64,000 nt of DNA from Muribaculaceae bacterium. GTDB taxonomy: Bacteria; Bacteroidota; Bacteroidia; Bacteroidales; Muribaculaceae. The notes under the pieces were generated by a model, which worked only from the letters and a program-made list of their open reading frames with translations, did no database searches and was not told the origin of the DNA. Positions 34,648 to 44,017 of the stretch are shown here, piece after piece (within the stretch, counting starts at the first letter, position 1; every line of letters starts with the position of its first letter). The translations under genes and the position numbers were made by a program. The stretch is taken from NCBI GenBank assembly GCA_017557665.1, contig JAFYYI010000024.1, positions 54,761-118,760 of the forward strand, written 5' to 3'.

Positions 34648-35406
34648 TTAATTGACTTCTTGATTGTCGTTCAGTCGTTGTCTGACGACCTCATATATCA
34701 TGATGCCTCCGGCAACCGACACGTTGAGCGAATTGATGTGACCGAATTCTGGAATCAAAACCCGGGTGTCGCACAGTTTCATGATTTCAGGCGAAATACC
34801 CTTGTCCTCCGAGCCCAGGATGATGGCTACCGGGCCAGTATAATCGGCTTGGGTGAACGGCTGGGAATTCTTGTCGCTGGTGCCAACGATTTTGAAACCA
34901 CTGTCACGCAACAGTTTCACGGCATTGACAAGATTGTGCTCCCGGCACACGGGCAGGTAGTTGAGCGCACCGGCAGATGTCTTGACGGCATCAGCATTGG
35001 CACTCACGCTCTCGCGGTCGGGGATGACGATGGCGCTCACTCCGGCGCATTCACAGGTGCGGGCCACAGCACCGAAGTTGCGAACATCGGTCACGCCATC
35101 AAGCACAACGATGAACGGATTCTCTCCGGCATCAAACAGTTGTGGAACGATGTCCTCAATCCGGTAGTAGGTAACGGCCGACATCATGGCCAGCACGCCC
35201 TGATGATTGCGGCGGGTGATGCGGTCAATCTTCTGTACCGGGACACGTTGCACCGGGACGCGTAGCGCGCGTGCACGGTCTGTAATCTCTTGGGCTGTCT
35301 CATTGTTCAGGGTCTTGCTCAAAAAGATCTTATCGATGTCTTTACAGGCATCTAATGCTTCAAGAACGGCATGGATGCCGTAGATGTATTGGGTCTTGTC
35401 AATCAT
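34648..35406 (-). CDS. rlmB: 23S rRNA (guanosine-2'-O)-methyltransferase RlmB-type
   Basis: 252 residues: L30e-like substrate domain (YIYGIHAVLEALDACKDIDK), then a SPOUT methyltransferase domain with FIVVLDGVTDVRNFGAVART, AIILGSEDKGISPEIMKLCD and the C-terminal knot INSLNVSVAGGIMIYEVVRQ. The family 2'-O-methylates G2251 of 23S rRNA or related sites. The 8-base overlap with recN's 3' end indicates a shared transcript. Confidence 0.92.
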   Translation of the reverse strand: MIDKTQYIYGIHAVLEALDACKDIDKIFLSKTLNNETAQEITDRARALRVPVQRVPVQKIDRITRRNHQGVLAMMSAVTYYRIEDIVPQLFDAGENPFIVVLDGVTDVRNFGAVARTCECAGVSAIVIPDRESVSANADAVKTSAGALNYLPVCREHNLVNAVKLLRDSGFKIVGTSDKNSQPFTQADYTGPVAIILGSEDKGISPEIMKLCDTRVLIPEFGHINSLNVSVAGGIMIYEVVRQRLNDNQEVN

Positions 35407-37069
35407 GATTCTGTTTGTGATTGATTAGTGATTTTGCGTTATCGATAGCTGCCTGGTTCAAGTCTTTACCGCTGAGCATGCGGGCAACCTCCATGATGTG
35501 CTCTTGTTCGTCAAGCGACTCGACTTGAGTCAGCGTCTCGGCATCGGTGTCGGTTTTGAATACACGCAGGTGATGGTCTCCCAAGGCGGCCACTTGAGGC
35601 AGGTGGGTGATGGCGATGACCTGGATGGTGCCAGCGATGTCCGACATCATTTCTCCGATTTTGTTAGCCACATCACCGCTGACTCCAGTATCCACTTCAT
35701 CAAAGATAATGCTAGGTAACTGTATGTGGCGAGCGATGATGGTCTTGATGCACAACATCACGCGGGAAATCTCTCCGCCCGAGGCCGTATCCTTCACAGG
35801 CATCAGGCGTTGATTCTTGTTGAAAGACATCATGAACTCAATACTGTCGGTGCCACTGGCCGTGAGACCTGTTGTGTTGAACTGTACGTCAAAGGCGATG
35901 TTCTTCATGCCCAACGGAGTGGCAAGTGCCAACAATTCCTTGCCGAAACGCTTTGCGGCGTCATGACGCTTGGCTGATAATTGTGCCGCGATTTCCATTG
36001 CTGTGGTGCGGCAGGCTTCCTGTCGGACTTCCAACTCCTTGATGATATCATCATTATGTTCAATCTCACCCAGTTGCCGTTCGTAATCATGCTGGATGTC
36101 AATGAGCTGGTTCACGTCGTTGACATTGTGCTTGCGTTGCAGGGTGTAGATATTGTTCAATCGGTCATCTACACGTGCCAGTTCGGCCGGATCATCGTTG
36201 AGAGTGTCCACAATGCCGTTGACACTGTGGGCTATATCCTTGAGTTCGATGAGTGTGGTGTGTACTCGGGCCGCCATGCCCGAAACATCATCAAGGTTGC
36301 GTTCGGCTTCTTCCAGGCGTTGAACGACAGTGGAGAGCCGCTCAAGGATGCTGTTTTCTTCACTGTCAAGTGATTGTTCCACCTCCCACAGCGCTTCCTT
36401 GAGGGAGGTGATGTTGCTCAATTTGTTCTGTAGCGCTTCCAGAGTTTGGTCTTCGTTGGGCTGCAACTGCATGGCTTGCAACTGGTCGAGCTGGAAACGG
36501 ATGTAGTCCTCTCGGGAGCGCAACTGTTCCATGGCTTGACGGGTCTTGTCGAGCAATGCCGTCGCTTCCTGATAATCCTGGTAGGCTTGGCGGTAACTGT
36601 CGAGCAGTTTACCGTTATCGGCAATGCTGTCCAGTACCGACAGCTGGAAAGAAGGATGCGACAGCAGCATGTTGCTGTGCTGGGAATGGATGTCGAGCAG
36701 ATAGGTGCTCAATTCGCGTAGCAGGGCTAGTGAAACTGGCGTGTCGTTGATGAAAGCGCGTGAGCGGCCAGATGGTGACAGCTCTCTTCTCATCAGGCAT
36801 TCTTGCTCGTCCCAGTCTATGTCATTCTCCTTGAAGAAGCGTTCCAGCCGATAACCGCTGATGTCAAACGTGGTTTCAACGACTGTCTTGGCCGACGTGT
36901 CGCGAATGGCTTTGGTGTCGGCGCGTTCTCCCAAGATAAGAGACAGAGCGCCCAGGATGATGGACTTGCCGGCACCCGTCTCACCGGTGATGATGGTCAG
37001 CCCGTCGGTAAACTCAATGTCGAGCCTATCGATGAGTGCGTAATTAGAGATGTGCAGCTGCTTGATCAT
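35399..37069 (-). CDS. recN: DNA repair protein RecN
   Basis: SMC-like ATPase of double-strand break repair. 556 residues: Walker A TGETGAGKSIILGAL near residue 35, long coiled coil (about 160-370), then signature and Walker B (TASGGEISRVMLCIKTI; IIFDEVDTGVSGDVANKIGEM) and ITHLPQVAALGDHHL. Ends overlapping rlmB by 8 bases; preceded by the DUF4835 gene 17 bases upstream. recN-DUF4835-coaBC is a recurrent Bacteroidota gene order. Confidence 0.96.
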   Translation of the reverse strand: MIKQLHISNYALIDRLDIEFTDGLTIITGETGAGKSIILGALSLILGERADTKAIRDTSAKTVVETTFDISGYRLERFFKENDIDWDEQECLMRRELSPSGRSRAFINDTPVSLALLRELSTYLLDIHSQHSNMLLSHPSFQLSVLDSIADNGKLLDSYRQAYQDYQEATALLDKTRQAMEQLRSREDYIRFQLDQLQAMQLQPNEDQTLEALQNKLSNITSLKEALWEVEQSLDSEENSILERLSTVVQRLEEAERNLDDVSGMAARVHTTLIELKDIAHSVNGIVDTLNDDPAELARVDDRLNNIYTLQRKHNVNDVNQLIDIQHDYERQLGEIEHNDDIIKELEVRQEACRTTAMEIAAQLSAKRHDAAKRFGKELLALATPLGMKNIAFDVQFNTTGLTASGTDSIEFMMSFNKNQRLMPVKDTASGGEISRVMLCIKTIIARHIQLPSIIFDEVDTGVSGDVANKIGEMMSDIAGTIQVIAITHLPQVAALGDHHLRVFKTDTDAETLTQVESLDEQEHIMEVARMLSGKDLNQAAIDNAKSLINHKQNHD

Positions 37070-37086
37070 TTACACACCTTGACGGA

Positions 37087-38007
37087 TTAATTGGTCGTTT
37101 GTTTGATTTTCTCGAGTCGGGTGTTTTCGCTGGGGTATACCTGATACAGCATTTCAAAGACCGATTCCTTCTCGGTGGTGTTGGCTTTGCTGTAAATGTT
37201 AATGAGCTCGTCGAGCTTGGCGTCCTTGAACATCGTGAGGCATACCGACAACGGTGCCACCTCATAAATCTTGCCCAGGTTCTCAAGCGTGTGAGTGATG
37301 GTTGAGCGTCCCTTATCGACGGTGACAACCATCTGGTCCAGTCCCATGCGGTGATAATCATAGAGCATTTGCCTGATAGGCGATGTCTGCTTGTCGGTGA
37401 ATGCGCTGAGTACCGCACTGCGGTTATTGTTGTCTTCAAAGGCTTTCCAGCCCGTTTCTCCTGAACCTTGGGCCAAACGCACGATTTGGGCGGCACGCTC
37501 ATAGTACGGGTCACCGCCATTGAGCTCAAATGAGTCAAAGTCAAGGGCAATAATCATATAGGCCCAGAAGTTGAGGATGGCAGTAAGGTTATCTTCCATC
37601 TCCATCTCCGAGTAAACCAATGGTTGCCCACTCTCGTAGTTGAAATTCACCTTCATGTCCCTGAAGTTGATGAGCGCCGTCGTGTAGGAACTGTTGAAAA
37701 CTGGACGTTGGGACTGAATCTGCAGGTCGCCCTGCATGGCTCCGGTGGCATCGTCCCATGAACTGATGGTGAAGAGCAGTTTGCAGTAAATCTTCTCGTT
37801 GGTGCCGAAGGTGGCATTGGTCCACTTTGTCGTGTTCATGTAGTCGGTGACGTCTTTCTTGAGGTCATTGAACACGTCCTTGCTGCCGCTGGTGATTTTA
37901 TCGCTATTGACATCGACTTCGCAATTCAGCTCGGTCGCTTCATCGTCAGCAACGGCACTGAAGGCACAAACCAGCGCCAACAGCAACATCAAAAAGGTCT
38001 TTTTCAT
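37087..38007 (-). CDS. DUF4835 (PorD-type) secreted protein
   Basis: 306 residues with signal peptide MKKTFLMLLLALVCAFSAVA. Family features: ELNCEVDVNSDKI near the N-terminus, FTISSWDDATGAMQGDLQIQ, RPVFNSSYTTALINFRD, LNFWAYMIIALDFDSFELNG and a helical C-terminal half. Annotated in many genomes as T9SS-associated PorD, but the role is not well established. Its start overlaps the coaBC stop by 4 bases, so it is translationally coupled to coaBC. Confidence 0.85.
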   Translation of the reverse strand: MKKTFLMLLLALVCAFSAVADDEATELNCEVDVNSDKITSGSKDVFNDLKKDVTDYMNTTKWTNATFGTNEKIYCKLLFTISSWDDATGAMQGDLQIQSQRPVFNSSYTTALINFRDMKVNFNYESGQPLVYSEMEMEDNLTAILNFWAYMIIALDFDSFELNGGDPYYERAAQIVRLAQGSGETGWKAFEDNNNRSAVLSAFTDKQTSPIRQMLYDYHRMGLDQMVVTVDKGRSTITHTLENLGKIYEVAPLSVCLTMFKDAKLDELINIYSKANTTEKESVFEMLYQVYPSENTRLEKIKQTTN

Positions 38008-39212
38008 TGTCTTGTAAGGTACTTGTGTAAAACATCAACAATGTCACGGGCAACGTCGCGTTTGGACTTGCATTCGCCCTCAATTGTTTCTCCCTTGTCG
38101 GTGAAAATGGTCACCTTGTTGGTGTCGACCTGGAATCCGGCATTCTTGTCACGCAACGAGTTCATAACTATGAAATTCAAGTTTTTACGTTCCAATTTGC
38201 CTTGTGCGTTGACAAGTTCGTTGTCGGTTTCCAGTGCAAAGCCCACGCTCACCTGGTCAGCCCGTTTGGATTGTCCCACGGCGCGTGCAATGTCGGGGTT
38301 GGGTGTGAGATGCAACACGGGAGCTGCATCCTTCTCACGCTTGATTTTCTTGTCGGCGACATTCTCCACACGGTAGTCGGCCACCGCTGCACACAGGATA
38401 AAGGCGTCGTTTTCAGGCAAGGCCTGCATCACGGCATCATGCATCTCGATGGCTGTCGTCACGTCGATGCGGTTAATGTTGCTGTTCTCGGTCTTCAGCG
38501 TGACGGGACCGGCCACAAGCGTCACTTGGGCACCGCGGCTGGCACATTCTTCGGCCAGAGCAAACCCCATCTTGCCAGACGAGAAGTTGCTGATGTAGCG
38601 CACCGGGTCAATCTTCTCGACAGTAGGGCCGGCGGTGATGAGCACTCGTCTGCCTTCAAGGTCTTGGCTTGACGTGAAGAATGCGTCAAGCACTTTGACG
38701 ATGTTTTCGGGCTCTTCCATGCGTCCCTTGCCGATGAGATGACTTGCCAACTCTCCGGCGGCGGGCTCGATGATGTGATTGCCGTAACTGCGCAACAGTT
38801 CCAGGTTGCGCAGGGTGCTCGGGTGGCGCATCATGTCCAGGTCCATTGCCGGAGCGACAAATACGGGAGCCTTGGCCGACAGGTAGGTGGTCACCAGCAT
38901 GTTGTCGGCAACGCCATTGGCCATCTTGCCGATGGTCGATGCTGTGGCGGGTGCGATAATCAGGGCGTCGGCCCACAATCCCAGGTCCACATGGCTGTTC
39001 CATTGACCGGTGTTGGCGGTGAAGAACTCGCTAATGACTGGCTTGCCGCTCAGCGTTGACAACGTCAAGGGCTGAATGAACTGCTTGGCATTGGGGGTCA
39101 TGATGACTTGCACCTCGGCACCAGCCTTGACGAGCAGGCGCGTGAGCGTAGCACACTTGTATGCGGCGATGCCGCCAGTGATGCCCAGGATGATGTGTTT
39201 GCCTTTCAACAT
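38004..39212 (-). CDS. coaBC: Bifunctional CoaBC (phosphopantothenoylcysteine decarboxylase/synthetase)
   Basis: 402 residues. The N-terminal flavoprotein decarboxylase (1 to about 185) starts GKHIILGITGGIAAYKCA and includes FVAPAMDLDMMRHPS; the C-terminal synthetase (about 186-402) includes LITAGPTVEKIDPVRYISNF, LCAAVADYRVENVADKKIKR and FIVMNSLRDKNAGFQVDTNK. Makes 4'-phosphopantetheine from phosphopantothenate and Cys. Transcribed with DUF4835 and recN, and following the exonuclease gene by 26 bases. Confidence 0.96.
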   Translation of the reverse strand: MLKGKHIILGITGGIAAYKCATLTRLLVKAGAEVQVIMTPNAKQFIQPLTLSTLSGKPVISEFFTANTGQWNSHVDLGLWADALIIAPATASTIGKMANGVADNMLVTTYLSAKAPVFVAPAMDLDMMRHPSTLRNLELLRSYGNHIIEPAAGELASHLIGKGRMEEPENIVKVLDAFFTSSQDLEGRRVLITAGPTVEKIDPVRYISNFSSGKMGFALAEECASRGAQVTLVAGPVTLKTENSNINRIDVTTAIEMHDAVMQALPENDAFILCAAVADYRVENVADKKIKREKDAAPVLHLTPNPDIARAVGQSKRADQVSVGFALETDNELVNAQGKLERKNLNFIVMNSLRDKNAGFQVDTNKVTIFTDKGETIEGECKSKRDVARDIVDVLHKYLTRQ

Positions 39213-39238
39213 GATGCGTCTATCGGGTTTGGATTGAA

Positions 39239-40021
39239 TTATCTCTTGAACTGGATGTACAACTTGGTAATCACCTGCTTGGTGTTCTCGGCGAAGTCAC
39301 TTTTCATCATCCAGTCATAGTAACCGAGGTCAAGTTTGGTGAACACGTCCTTTACCAGCTTGCCCTTATGCTTTCCAAAGTTGAAAACAGGCTCTTTGTT
39401 CTCATTATAGATAATGCGCCCGGCCAAATCCACATTACGGTTGTGGGTCGAATATTGAGACAGATATTCAACGTCATTGACCAGTGGCTCCTGATCGTTG
39501 GCATAGTGGTCGAGCTGGGCCTTGAGCACCTCAAGCGTGGTCATGGCATCGTCGGCTGCCGAGTGATGGTTCTCCATCGAGTGTCCGCAATAGAACAGGC
39601 AGGCAGCTTCCAAGTCGCGTTTCTCGCGTTTGTGGTAGATGGTCTGCACGTCGATGAAGCGGTGCTGGCTGGGATCAAAGCTGATTCCGGCTTTTCCCAT
39701 CTCTTGAGCCAACAACGGGATGTCGAAGTGGTTGCTGTTAAAACCGGCAATGTCACAACCCTCAAAGATGCGGGCAATATCATGAGCCCGCTCCTTGAAT
39801 GTGGGCTCATTTGCCAGATCTTCGTTGGTGATGTGATGCACGTCAATGGCCTGCTGCGGAATGACCTTCTCGGGATTGAAACGGAAGGTAATGGGGCCTT
39901 CCTCATGTCCGTCAGGGAAAACCTTGACATAGGACAACTCGATGATACGGTCCTCGGTGATATTCAGTCCTGTGGATTCAATATCAAAAACCACCAGCGG
40001 GCGTTTCAGATTCAGTTTCAT
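39239..40021 (-). CDS. 3'-5' exonuclease (DnaQ/epsilon-like)
   Basis: 260 residues. Exo motifs: VVFDIESTGLNITEDRIIEL (Exo I, D-x-E), AGFNSNHFDIPLLAQEMG (Exo II), and NHHSAADDAMTTLEVLKAQL (Exo III, H-x4-D). The C-terminal part (FNFGKHKGKLVKDVF, YYDWMMKSDF) matches the short putative quorum-sensing/exonuclease-associated tail common in Bacteroidota versions. May act as proofreading subunit or in repair. Lies 80 bases downstream of dnaN on the same strand. Confidence 0.92.
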   Translation of the reverse strand: MKLNLKRPLVVFDIESTGLNITEDRIIELSYVKVFPDGHEEGPITFRFNPEKVIPQQAIDVHHITNEDLANEPTFKERAHDIARIFEGCDIAGFNSNHFDIPLLAQEMGKAGISFDPSQHRFIDVQTIYHKREKRDLEAACLFYCGHSMENHHSAADDAMTTLEVLKAQLDHYANDQEPLVNDVEYLSQYSTHNRNVDLAGRIIYNENKEPVFNFGKHKGKLVKDVFTKLDLGYYDWMMKSDFAENTKQVITKLYIQFKR

Positions 40022-40101
40022 TGCTATCTATTGCTTTTAACGGTTAGCAGAAGCCAGCAGATTACTACTGCTGCTGTGGCAAGTAGCTAATACCTTAAAA
40101 A

Positions 40102-41220
40102 TCAGATCATCATGGGCATCTGCAGGACGATGAGCTCCTCACCGGCTTTCTGCTCGCTGGGGACAAATACACCGGCACGGGCAGGGTCGAGCAGTTTGAG
40201 GAAGACGCCGTCGCAATCGATGTTGCTCACCACGTCGATGATGTCGGCACTCTTGAAACCGATGTTCATGGGCTCACCGTTATATTCACACTTGATGGTC
40301 TCCTCGGCTGCAGTCGAGTGGTCAACATCTTGTGCGGTGAGAACGACCTCGGTGGGTTTGAGGTCCAGGCGAACCAGACCGCCCACATTGGCGAAAACGG
40401 CCACGCGGCGCACTGCGTTGAGCAGGGTGACGCGGTCAACAGCCATGGTGTAGGGGTTGTCCTCAGGAATTACTGAGTTGTAGTTGGGGTAGCGACCATT
40501 GATGAAGCGGCATGACAGCTGGTAATCGGCGTTCTCAAAGGTGGCGCTGCTCTCGTCAACCGTGATATTGACCATCTCATCGCTGTTGTGGTCAATGATG
40601 CTGCCGAGGATGGCCGCAGGCTTGGCGGGCAGGATGAAAGAACGCTCAAAGTTAGGCGTGACATTGCTCTGGCGATAGCGCACCAGTTTGTGGGAATCGC
40701 TGGCGACATACACAATCATGTCGGGCTTGATATCCCAGTAAATACCCATGAATTGGGGATGCATGTCGTCGTTACCTACGGCAAACAGAGTGTGGTCAAT
40801 GCCTGCGGCGATGCTCTTTGAGGCGAGAGAGAATTGCTTGATGTCGTTGGCGTTTGCTGCCTTCTCGGGGAACTCGTCACCATTGAGAGCCATCGCATCA
40901 TAGAAACCGTTGAGATAGGTCACTTTCACAGCCAGGGTCTCGTCATTGATTTCAAAGGTCAGTGCCGTGTCGGGAAGCTCCTTCAAGGAATTGATGGTGC
41001 GCTTCACGTCAAGTGCAAACTTACCGGTTCCTTCCACGTTCTGAACCTCGATGTTGGTGGTCAATCGTGTTTCCATGTCGCTTCCTGTCACCACGAGTCG
41101 GTCACTCTGCAGCTCAAACAGGAAGTTGTCAAGGATTGCATACGCGTTCTTGCTGCTTACCACTTTGCTCACGGCATTCAAGCGAGTGAGCAATAATTTA
41201 CTTTGGACGTTGAATTTCAT
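40102..41220 (-). CDS. dnaN: DNA polymerase III beta clamp
   Basis: The clamp tethers DNA polymerase to its template. 372 residues in three similar domains; N-terminal MKFNVQSKLLLTRLNAVSKVV, central FILPAKPAAILGSIIDHNSD and YQLSCRFINGRYPNYNSVIP, C-terminal VFVPSEQKAGEELIVLQMPM. Normal length. dnaA, recF and an origin are not seen here, as usual in Bacteroidota, where dnaN is often away from dnaA. Promoter -7 box at 41274-41281. Confidence 0.96.
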   Translation of the reverse strand: MKFNVQSKLLLTRLNAVSKVVSSKNAYAILDNFLFELQSDRLVVTGSDMETRLTTNIEVQNVEGTGKFALDVKRTINSLKELPDTALTFEINDETLAVKVTYLNGFYDAMALNGDEFPEKAANANDIKQFSLASKSIAAGIDHTLFAVGNDDMHPQFMGIYWDIKPDMIVYVASDSHKLVRYRQSNVTPNFERSFILPAKPAAILGSIIDHNSDEMVNITVDESSATFENADYQLSCRFINGRYPNYNSVIPEDNPYTMAVDRVTLLNAVRRVAVFANVGGLVRLDLKPTEVVLTAQDVDHSTAAEETIKCEYNGEPMNIGFKSADIIDVVSNIDCDGVFLKLLDPARAGVFVPSEQKAGEELIVLQMPMMI

Positions 41221-41273
41221 ATAGTTATGTCTCTTTATAAAGTGATTAATTTGTCGTCTTGTATTTTAACCTA

Positions 41274-41281
41274 CAAAGATA
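41274..41281 (-). promoter_or_regulatory. -7 box of dnaN
   Basis: TATCTTTG on the minus strand, 53 bases upstream of the dnaN ATG; fits TAnnTTTG. No -33 TTG at the usual place. Confidence 0.5.
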
Positions 41282-41323
41282 ATGATTTTTTTCTTTTCAT
41301 CTGCCTATGTTAATAAAAAAACG

Positions 41324-41360
41324 AAAAAAAGCGTCATCGATTGCCTCGATAACGCTTTTT
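41324..41360. terminator. Intrinsic terminator after the DUF1015 gene
   Basis: AGCGTCATCGA/TCGATAACGCT form an 11-bp stem with one mismatch and a TTGCC loop. The minus-strand read-through has seven T residues after the stem, the plus strand five, so it can act both ways; it should end the DUF1015 transcript before the dnaN promoter. Confidence 0.8.
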
Positions 41361-41389
41361 AAGAGTTTATAGACCTTAATGCCTAAAGC

Positions 41390-42634
41390 CTAGTCCAGTT
41401 TGTGGATGATGAGACCCGAGCGCAACTTGGGCTCAAACCAAGTGGCCTTGGGAGGCATGATCTTGCCACTGTCGGCGATGTCGATGATCTGCTTCATGGT
41501 CACGGGATAGAGGGCCAAAGCCATCTTCATCTCACCGCTGTCAACGCGCTGTTTCAACTCGCCCAGTCCGCGGATGCCGCCGACGAAGTCGATGCGCTTG
41601 TCGGTACGCAGGTCGGTGATGCCCAGGATGTCGCGCAGGATGTAGTCACTCGAGATGGTCACGTCGAGCACACCGATGGGATCGTTATCGTCATAGGTGC
41701 CTTCCTTGGCGGTCAGTGAGTACCACTTGCCACCCAGGTACAGGGAGAAGTTGTGCAACTTGGCGGGCTTGTAAATCTCGGTGCCCTTCTCCTCAACGAT
41801 GAATTTCTCACGCAGTTTCTCCAGGAACTGCTCCTCGGTGTTGCCGTTCAGGTCAACAACCACGCGGTTGTAGTCCATCACCTTGAGGTGAGACTGGGGG
41901 AAGCAGACAGCCAGCAGGTAGTTGTATTCCTCGGTGCCGTTGTGGTTGGGGTCGGCTTTAGCCTTCTCCTCACCAACGTGGGCAGCAGCTGCGGTGCGGT
42001 GGTGACCATCAGCGATGTAGAGGTAAGGAATCTCACCAAATTCACGGGTGATAGTGTCGATGGTTTCCTTGTCCTTGATGACCCACAGGGTGTGGCCGAT
42101 ACCGTCCTCGCTCACGAAGTCATACTCGGGAGTGGTCTGGGCGGTACGGGTGATGATATCCTCCAGAACTTTGTTGTCGGGGAATGCCAGGAACACCGGC
42201 TCGATGTTGGCATTGTTGATTTCGATGTGGTGCATACGGTCAGCCTCTTTCTCGCGGCGGGTGAGCTCATGCTTCTTGATGCGGCCGGTGAGGTAATCCT
42301 CAACGTTGGCACCTACCACAAATCCGTACTGTGTGCGGCCATCCATGGTCTGAGCGTAGATGTAATAGCAGTCTTGGTCATCCTGTACCAGCCAACCCTT
42401 GTCCTGGAATTTCTTGAAGTTCTCAACGGCCTTGTCATAGACCTTGGGCTCATGCTCGCCAGTGCCGGGTTCAAAGTCGATTTCGGGCTTGATGATGTGA
42501 TAGAGACACATCTCGTTATCACCAGCCTCGGCGCGTGCCTCCTCGCTGGAGAGGACATCGTAAGGTTTAGAAGCTACTTTTTCTACATACTCTTTCGGCG
42601 GTCTCACGCCACGGAACGGTTTTACTTTAGCCAT
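41390..42634 (-). CDS. DUF1015 family protein
   Basis: 414 residues, close to the family norm. It begins KVKPFRGVRPPKEYVEKVAS and contains the conserved YIADGHHRTAAAAHVGEEKA (a ParB/sulfiredoxin-like GHHR motif) and ends LYPVTMKQIIDIADSGKIMPPKA-type followed by TWFEPKLRSGL. The GHHR resemblance suggests a phosphotransfer or nucleotide-binding activity, often linked in databases to serine kinase (SbnI-like) functions, but the role here is not known. Second gene after the Fur-like regulator on the same strand. Confidence 0.9.
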   Translation of the reverse strand: MAKVKPFRGVRPPKEYVEKVASKPYDVLSSEEARAEAGDNEMCLYHIIKPEIDFEPGTGEHEPKVYDKAVENFKKFQDKGWLVQDDQDCYYIYAQTMDGRTQYGFVVGANVEDYLTGRIKKHELTRREKEADRMHHIEINNANIEPVFLAFPDNKVLEDIITRTAQTTPEYDFVSEDGIGHTLWVIKDKETIDTITREFGEIPYLYIADGHHRTAAAAHVGEEKAKADPNHNGTEEYNYLLAVCFPQSHLKVMDYNRVVVDLNGNTEEQFLEKLREKFIVEEKGTEIYKPAKLHNFSLYLGGKWYSLTAKEGTYDDNDPIGVLDVTISSDYILRDILGITDLRTDKRIDFVGGIRGLGELKQRVDSGEMKMALALYPVTMKQIIDIADSGKIMPPKATWFEPKLRSGLIIHKLD

Positions 42635-42684
42635 GATAAATGATTAGTGTTAAAAGTGTTAATAGGTTATAGTTGTATTAAAAG

Positions 42685-43185
42685 TCATTTTCGTTTCTTG
42701 TTCTTCTCGTCTTTTGAACGCTTGGACTTGCGGGCACACGTGCTGCACGTGCCGTATACATACAGGTTGTAGTGGTCGGCATTGAAAGCGTTGAAGCGAC
42801 GGGCGTTCATGAAAGCGGCGAAATTGGGGTCACGCACTTCTTTCACCTTGCCGCATGTGGTGCACACCAGGTGGGTGTGGGGCAGCGTGATGCGTTCATA
42901 TTGCGCTTGCATGCCTTCAAACACATGCCGCCGTAACATCTTGGCGTCCATCAGCAGCTCTACGGTGTTATAGACCGTTGAACGGCTGACCCTGAAACCG
43001 TCTCCATCTATCAGCTGCTGCAATTCCTCGATGGTGAAATGCCCCGTAATGCTCATGATACGATTCAGGATGGCATACCGCTCGGTGGTTTTGCGCAGGC
43101 CGTTGGCATCCAGGTAGTCGCTGAACTTGCGGACTACAGGATTGCTGCTGTTGGCAAAATCTTCGATATTTGGATCGGTTCTCAT
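42685..43185 (-). CDS. Fur-family transcriptional regulator
   Basis: The ATG at 43183-43185 (MRTDPNIEDF) is chosen because the -7 box ends just upstream; an in-frame start further up would lie over the promoter. 166 residues: winged helix (about 20-85: LRKTTERYAILNRIM, FRVSRSTVYNTVELLMDA) and a dimerisation/metal domain with HTHLVCTTCGKVKEV. Two CxxC pairs (C108/C111 and C147/C150) form a structural zinc site, as in PerR, Fur and Zur. A Lys-rich tail follows. Which metal or peroxide it senses cannot be told. Possible self-regulation. Confidence 0.9.
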   Translation of the reverse strand: MRTDPNIEDFANSSNPVVRKFSDYLDANGLRKTTERYAILNRIMSITGHFTIEELQQLIDGDGFRVSRSTVYNTVELLMDAKMLRRHVFEGMQAQYERITLPHTHLVCTTCGKVKEVRDPNFAAFMNARRFNAFNADHYNLYVYGTCSTCARKSKRSKDEKNKKRK

Positions 43186-43193
43186 TGGTCTGA

Positions 43194-43225
43194 CAAAGGT
43201 ACAACCAATTTTGCAATCAAGCAAA
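43194..43225 (-). promoter_or_regulatory. Promoter of the Fur-like gene, near-leaderless
   Basis: On the minus strand TTTG (43222-43225) and TACCTTTG (43194-43201) are 20 bases apart. The -7 box ends only 8 bases before the ATG, so the mRNA would have almost no 5' leader. Confidence 0.72.
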
Positions 43226-43244
43226 GTTTTTTGCGCTTTTGGAA

Positions 43245-43904
43245 TTATTTCACAGTTCGGGGCGTGTTCAACATCTGTTCCACGCTCAACTGGCTCACCG
43301 CATCGATGGTCATGTCAGATAATGGACTCACTTCAGTGGCCTTCAGTGTAGAGGCTATCCCGATGACCCTTGCACCCGACGCGCGGCCTGCAATCAAGCC
43401 GTTGCGCGAGTCTTCAAAAACGATGCAGTCCTTGATGTCAACACCCAGGAGTTGGGCACCCAGCAGGAAGCAATCGGGGTCGGGTTTGGCCTTTTTAACC
43501 ATATCGCCGGTGATGATGTGATCAAAAAGTGTCGGAAACTGGGGATGCTGGTTGTAGAGGGCCTGCATCTTCTTGCGGTCACTGGAGGTGACGATAGCCA
43601 TGGGGATTCGGGCATCATGCAGCTGCTTGACAAAGTCAAGTGCTCCCGGGAAGAATTCAAATCTCATGTCACGCTCAAACTCCAGCAATTGCTCCAATAC
43701 CGTCTGGCGGATTTCCTCGCTATCAAAGTAGCCGAGGATGCGTGTCAAGTGAAACCCTTTAATGTAACTGGCAAAATTATCAATGCCGGTCGGGTATTCC
43801 TTCTCGATTCTTTCCCAGAATATGCTGTATTGCCCCTCACTGTCGAGCAGCACTCCGTCAAGGTCAAAAAGCACACCGCACGTTTTCTTTGTCATTTCAC
43901 TCAT
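43245..43904 (-). CDS. HAD-family phosphatase / beta-phosphoglucomutase-like
   Basis: 219 residues from the ATG at 43902-43904 (MSEMTKKTCGVLFDLDGVLLD); upstream in-frame residues fall across the promoter and are not counted. Catalytic FDLDGVLLDSEG (Asp nucleophile and acid/base), motif II in AIVTSSDRKKM, motif III Lys in KPDPDCFLLGAQ and motif IV in CIVFEDSRNGLIAG. The helical cap makes it a beta-phosphoglucomutase or small-sugar-phosphate phosphatase relative. Substrate unknown. Confidence 0.9.
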   Translation of the reverse strand: MSEMTKKTCGVLFDLDGVLLDSEGQYSIFWERIEKEYPTGIDNFASYIKGFHLTRILGYFDSEEIRQTVLEQLLEFERDMRFEFFPGALDFVKQLHDARIPMAIVTSSDRKKMQALYNQHPQFPTLFDHIITGDMVKKAKPDPDCFLLGAQLLGVDIKDCIVFEDSRNGLIAGRASGARVIGIASTLKATEVSPLSDMTIDAVSQLSVEQMLNTPRTVK

Positions 43905-43935
43905 GATTTGGTCGGTTTGAGTTGATTTTAAGGTG

Positions 43936-43973
43936 CAAAAGTACAGAATATACCCCAAATTTCACTAATTTTG
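43936..43973. promoter_or_regulatory. Divergent -7 boxes of the HAD gene and the FAD enzyme gene
   Basis: TACTTTTG on the minus strand (43936-43943) for the HAD gene and TAATTTTG on the plus strand (43966-43973) for the FAD enzyme, back to back. No clear -33 elements. Confidence 0.45.
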
Positions 43974-44017
43974 TGGCACATAAATGCCAAAAGCTGATAG
44001 CTAACAGCTAAAATGAT

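Noticed and set aside
40102..41389. Replication origin next to dnaN
   Set aside because: No dnaA, no cluster of DnaA boxes; the AT-rich spacer is a promoter plus terminator.
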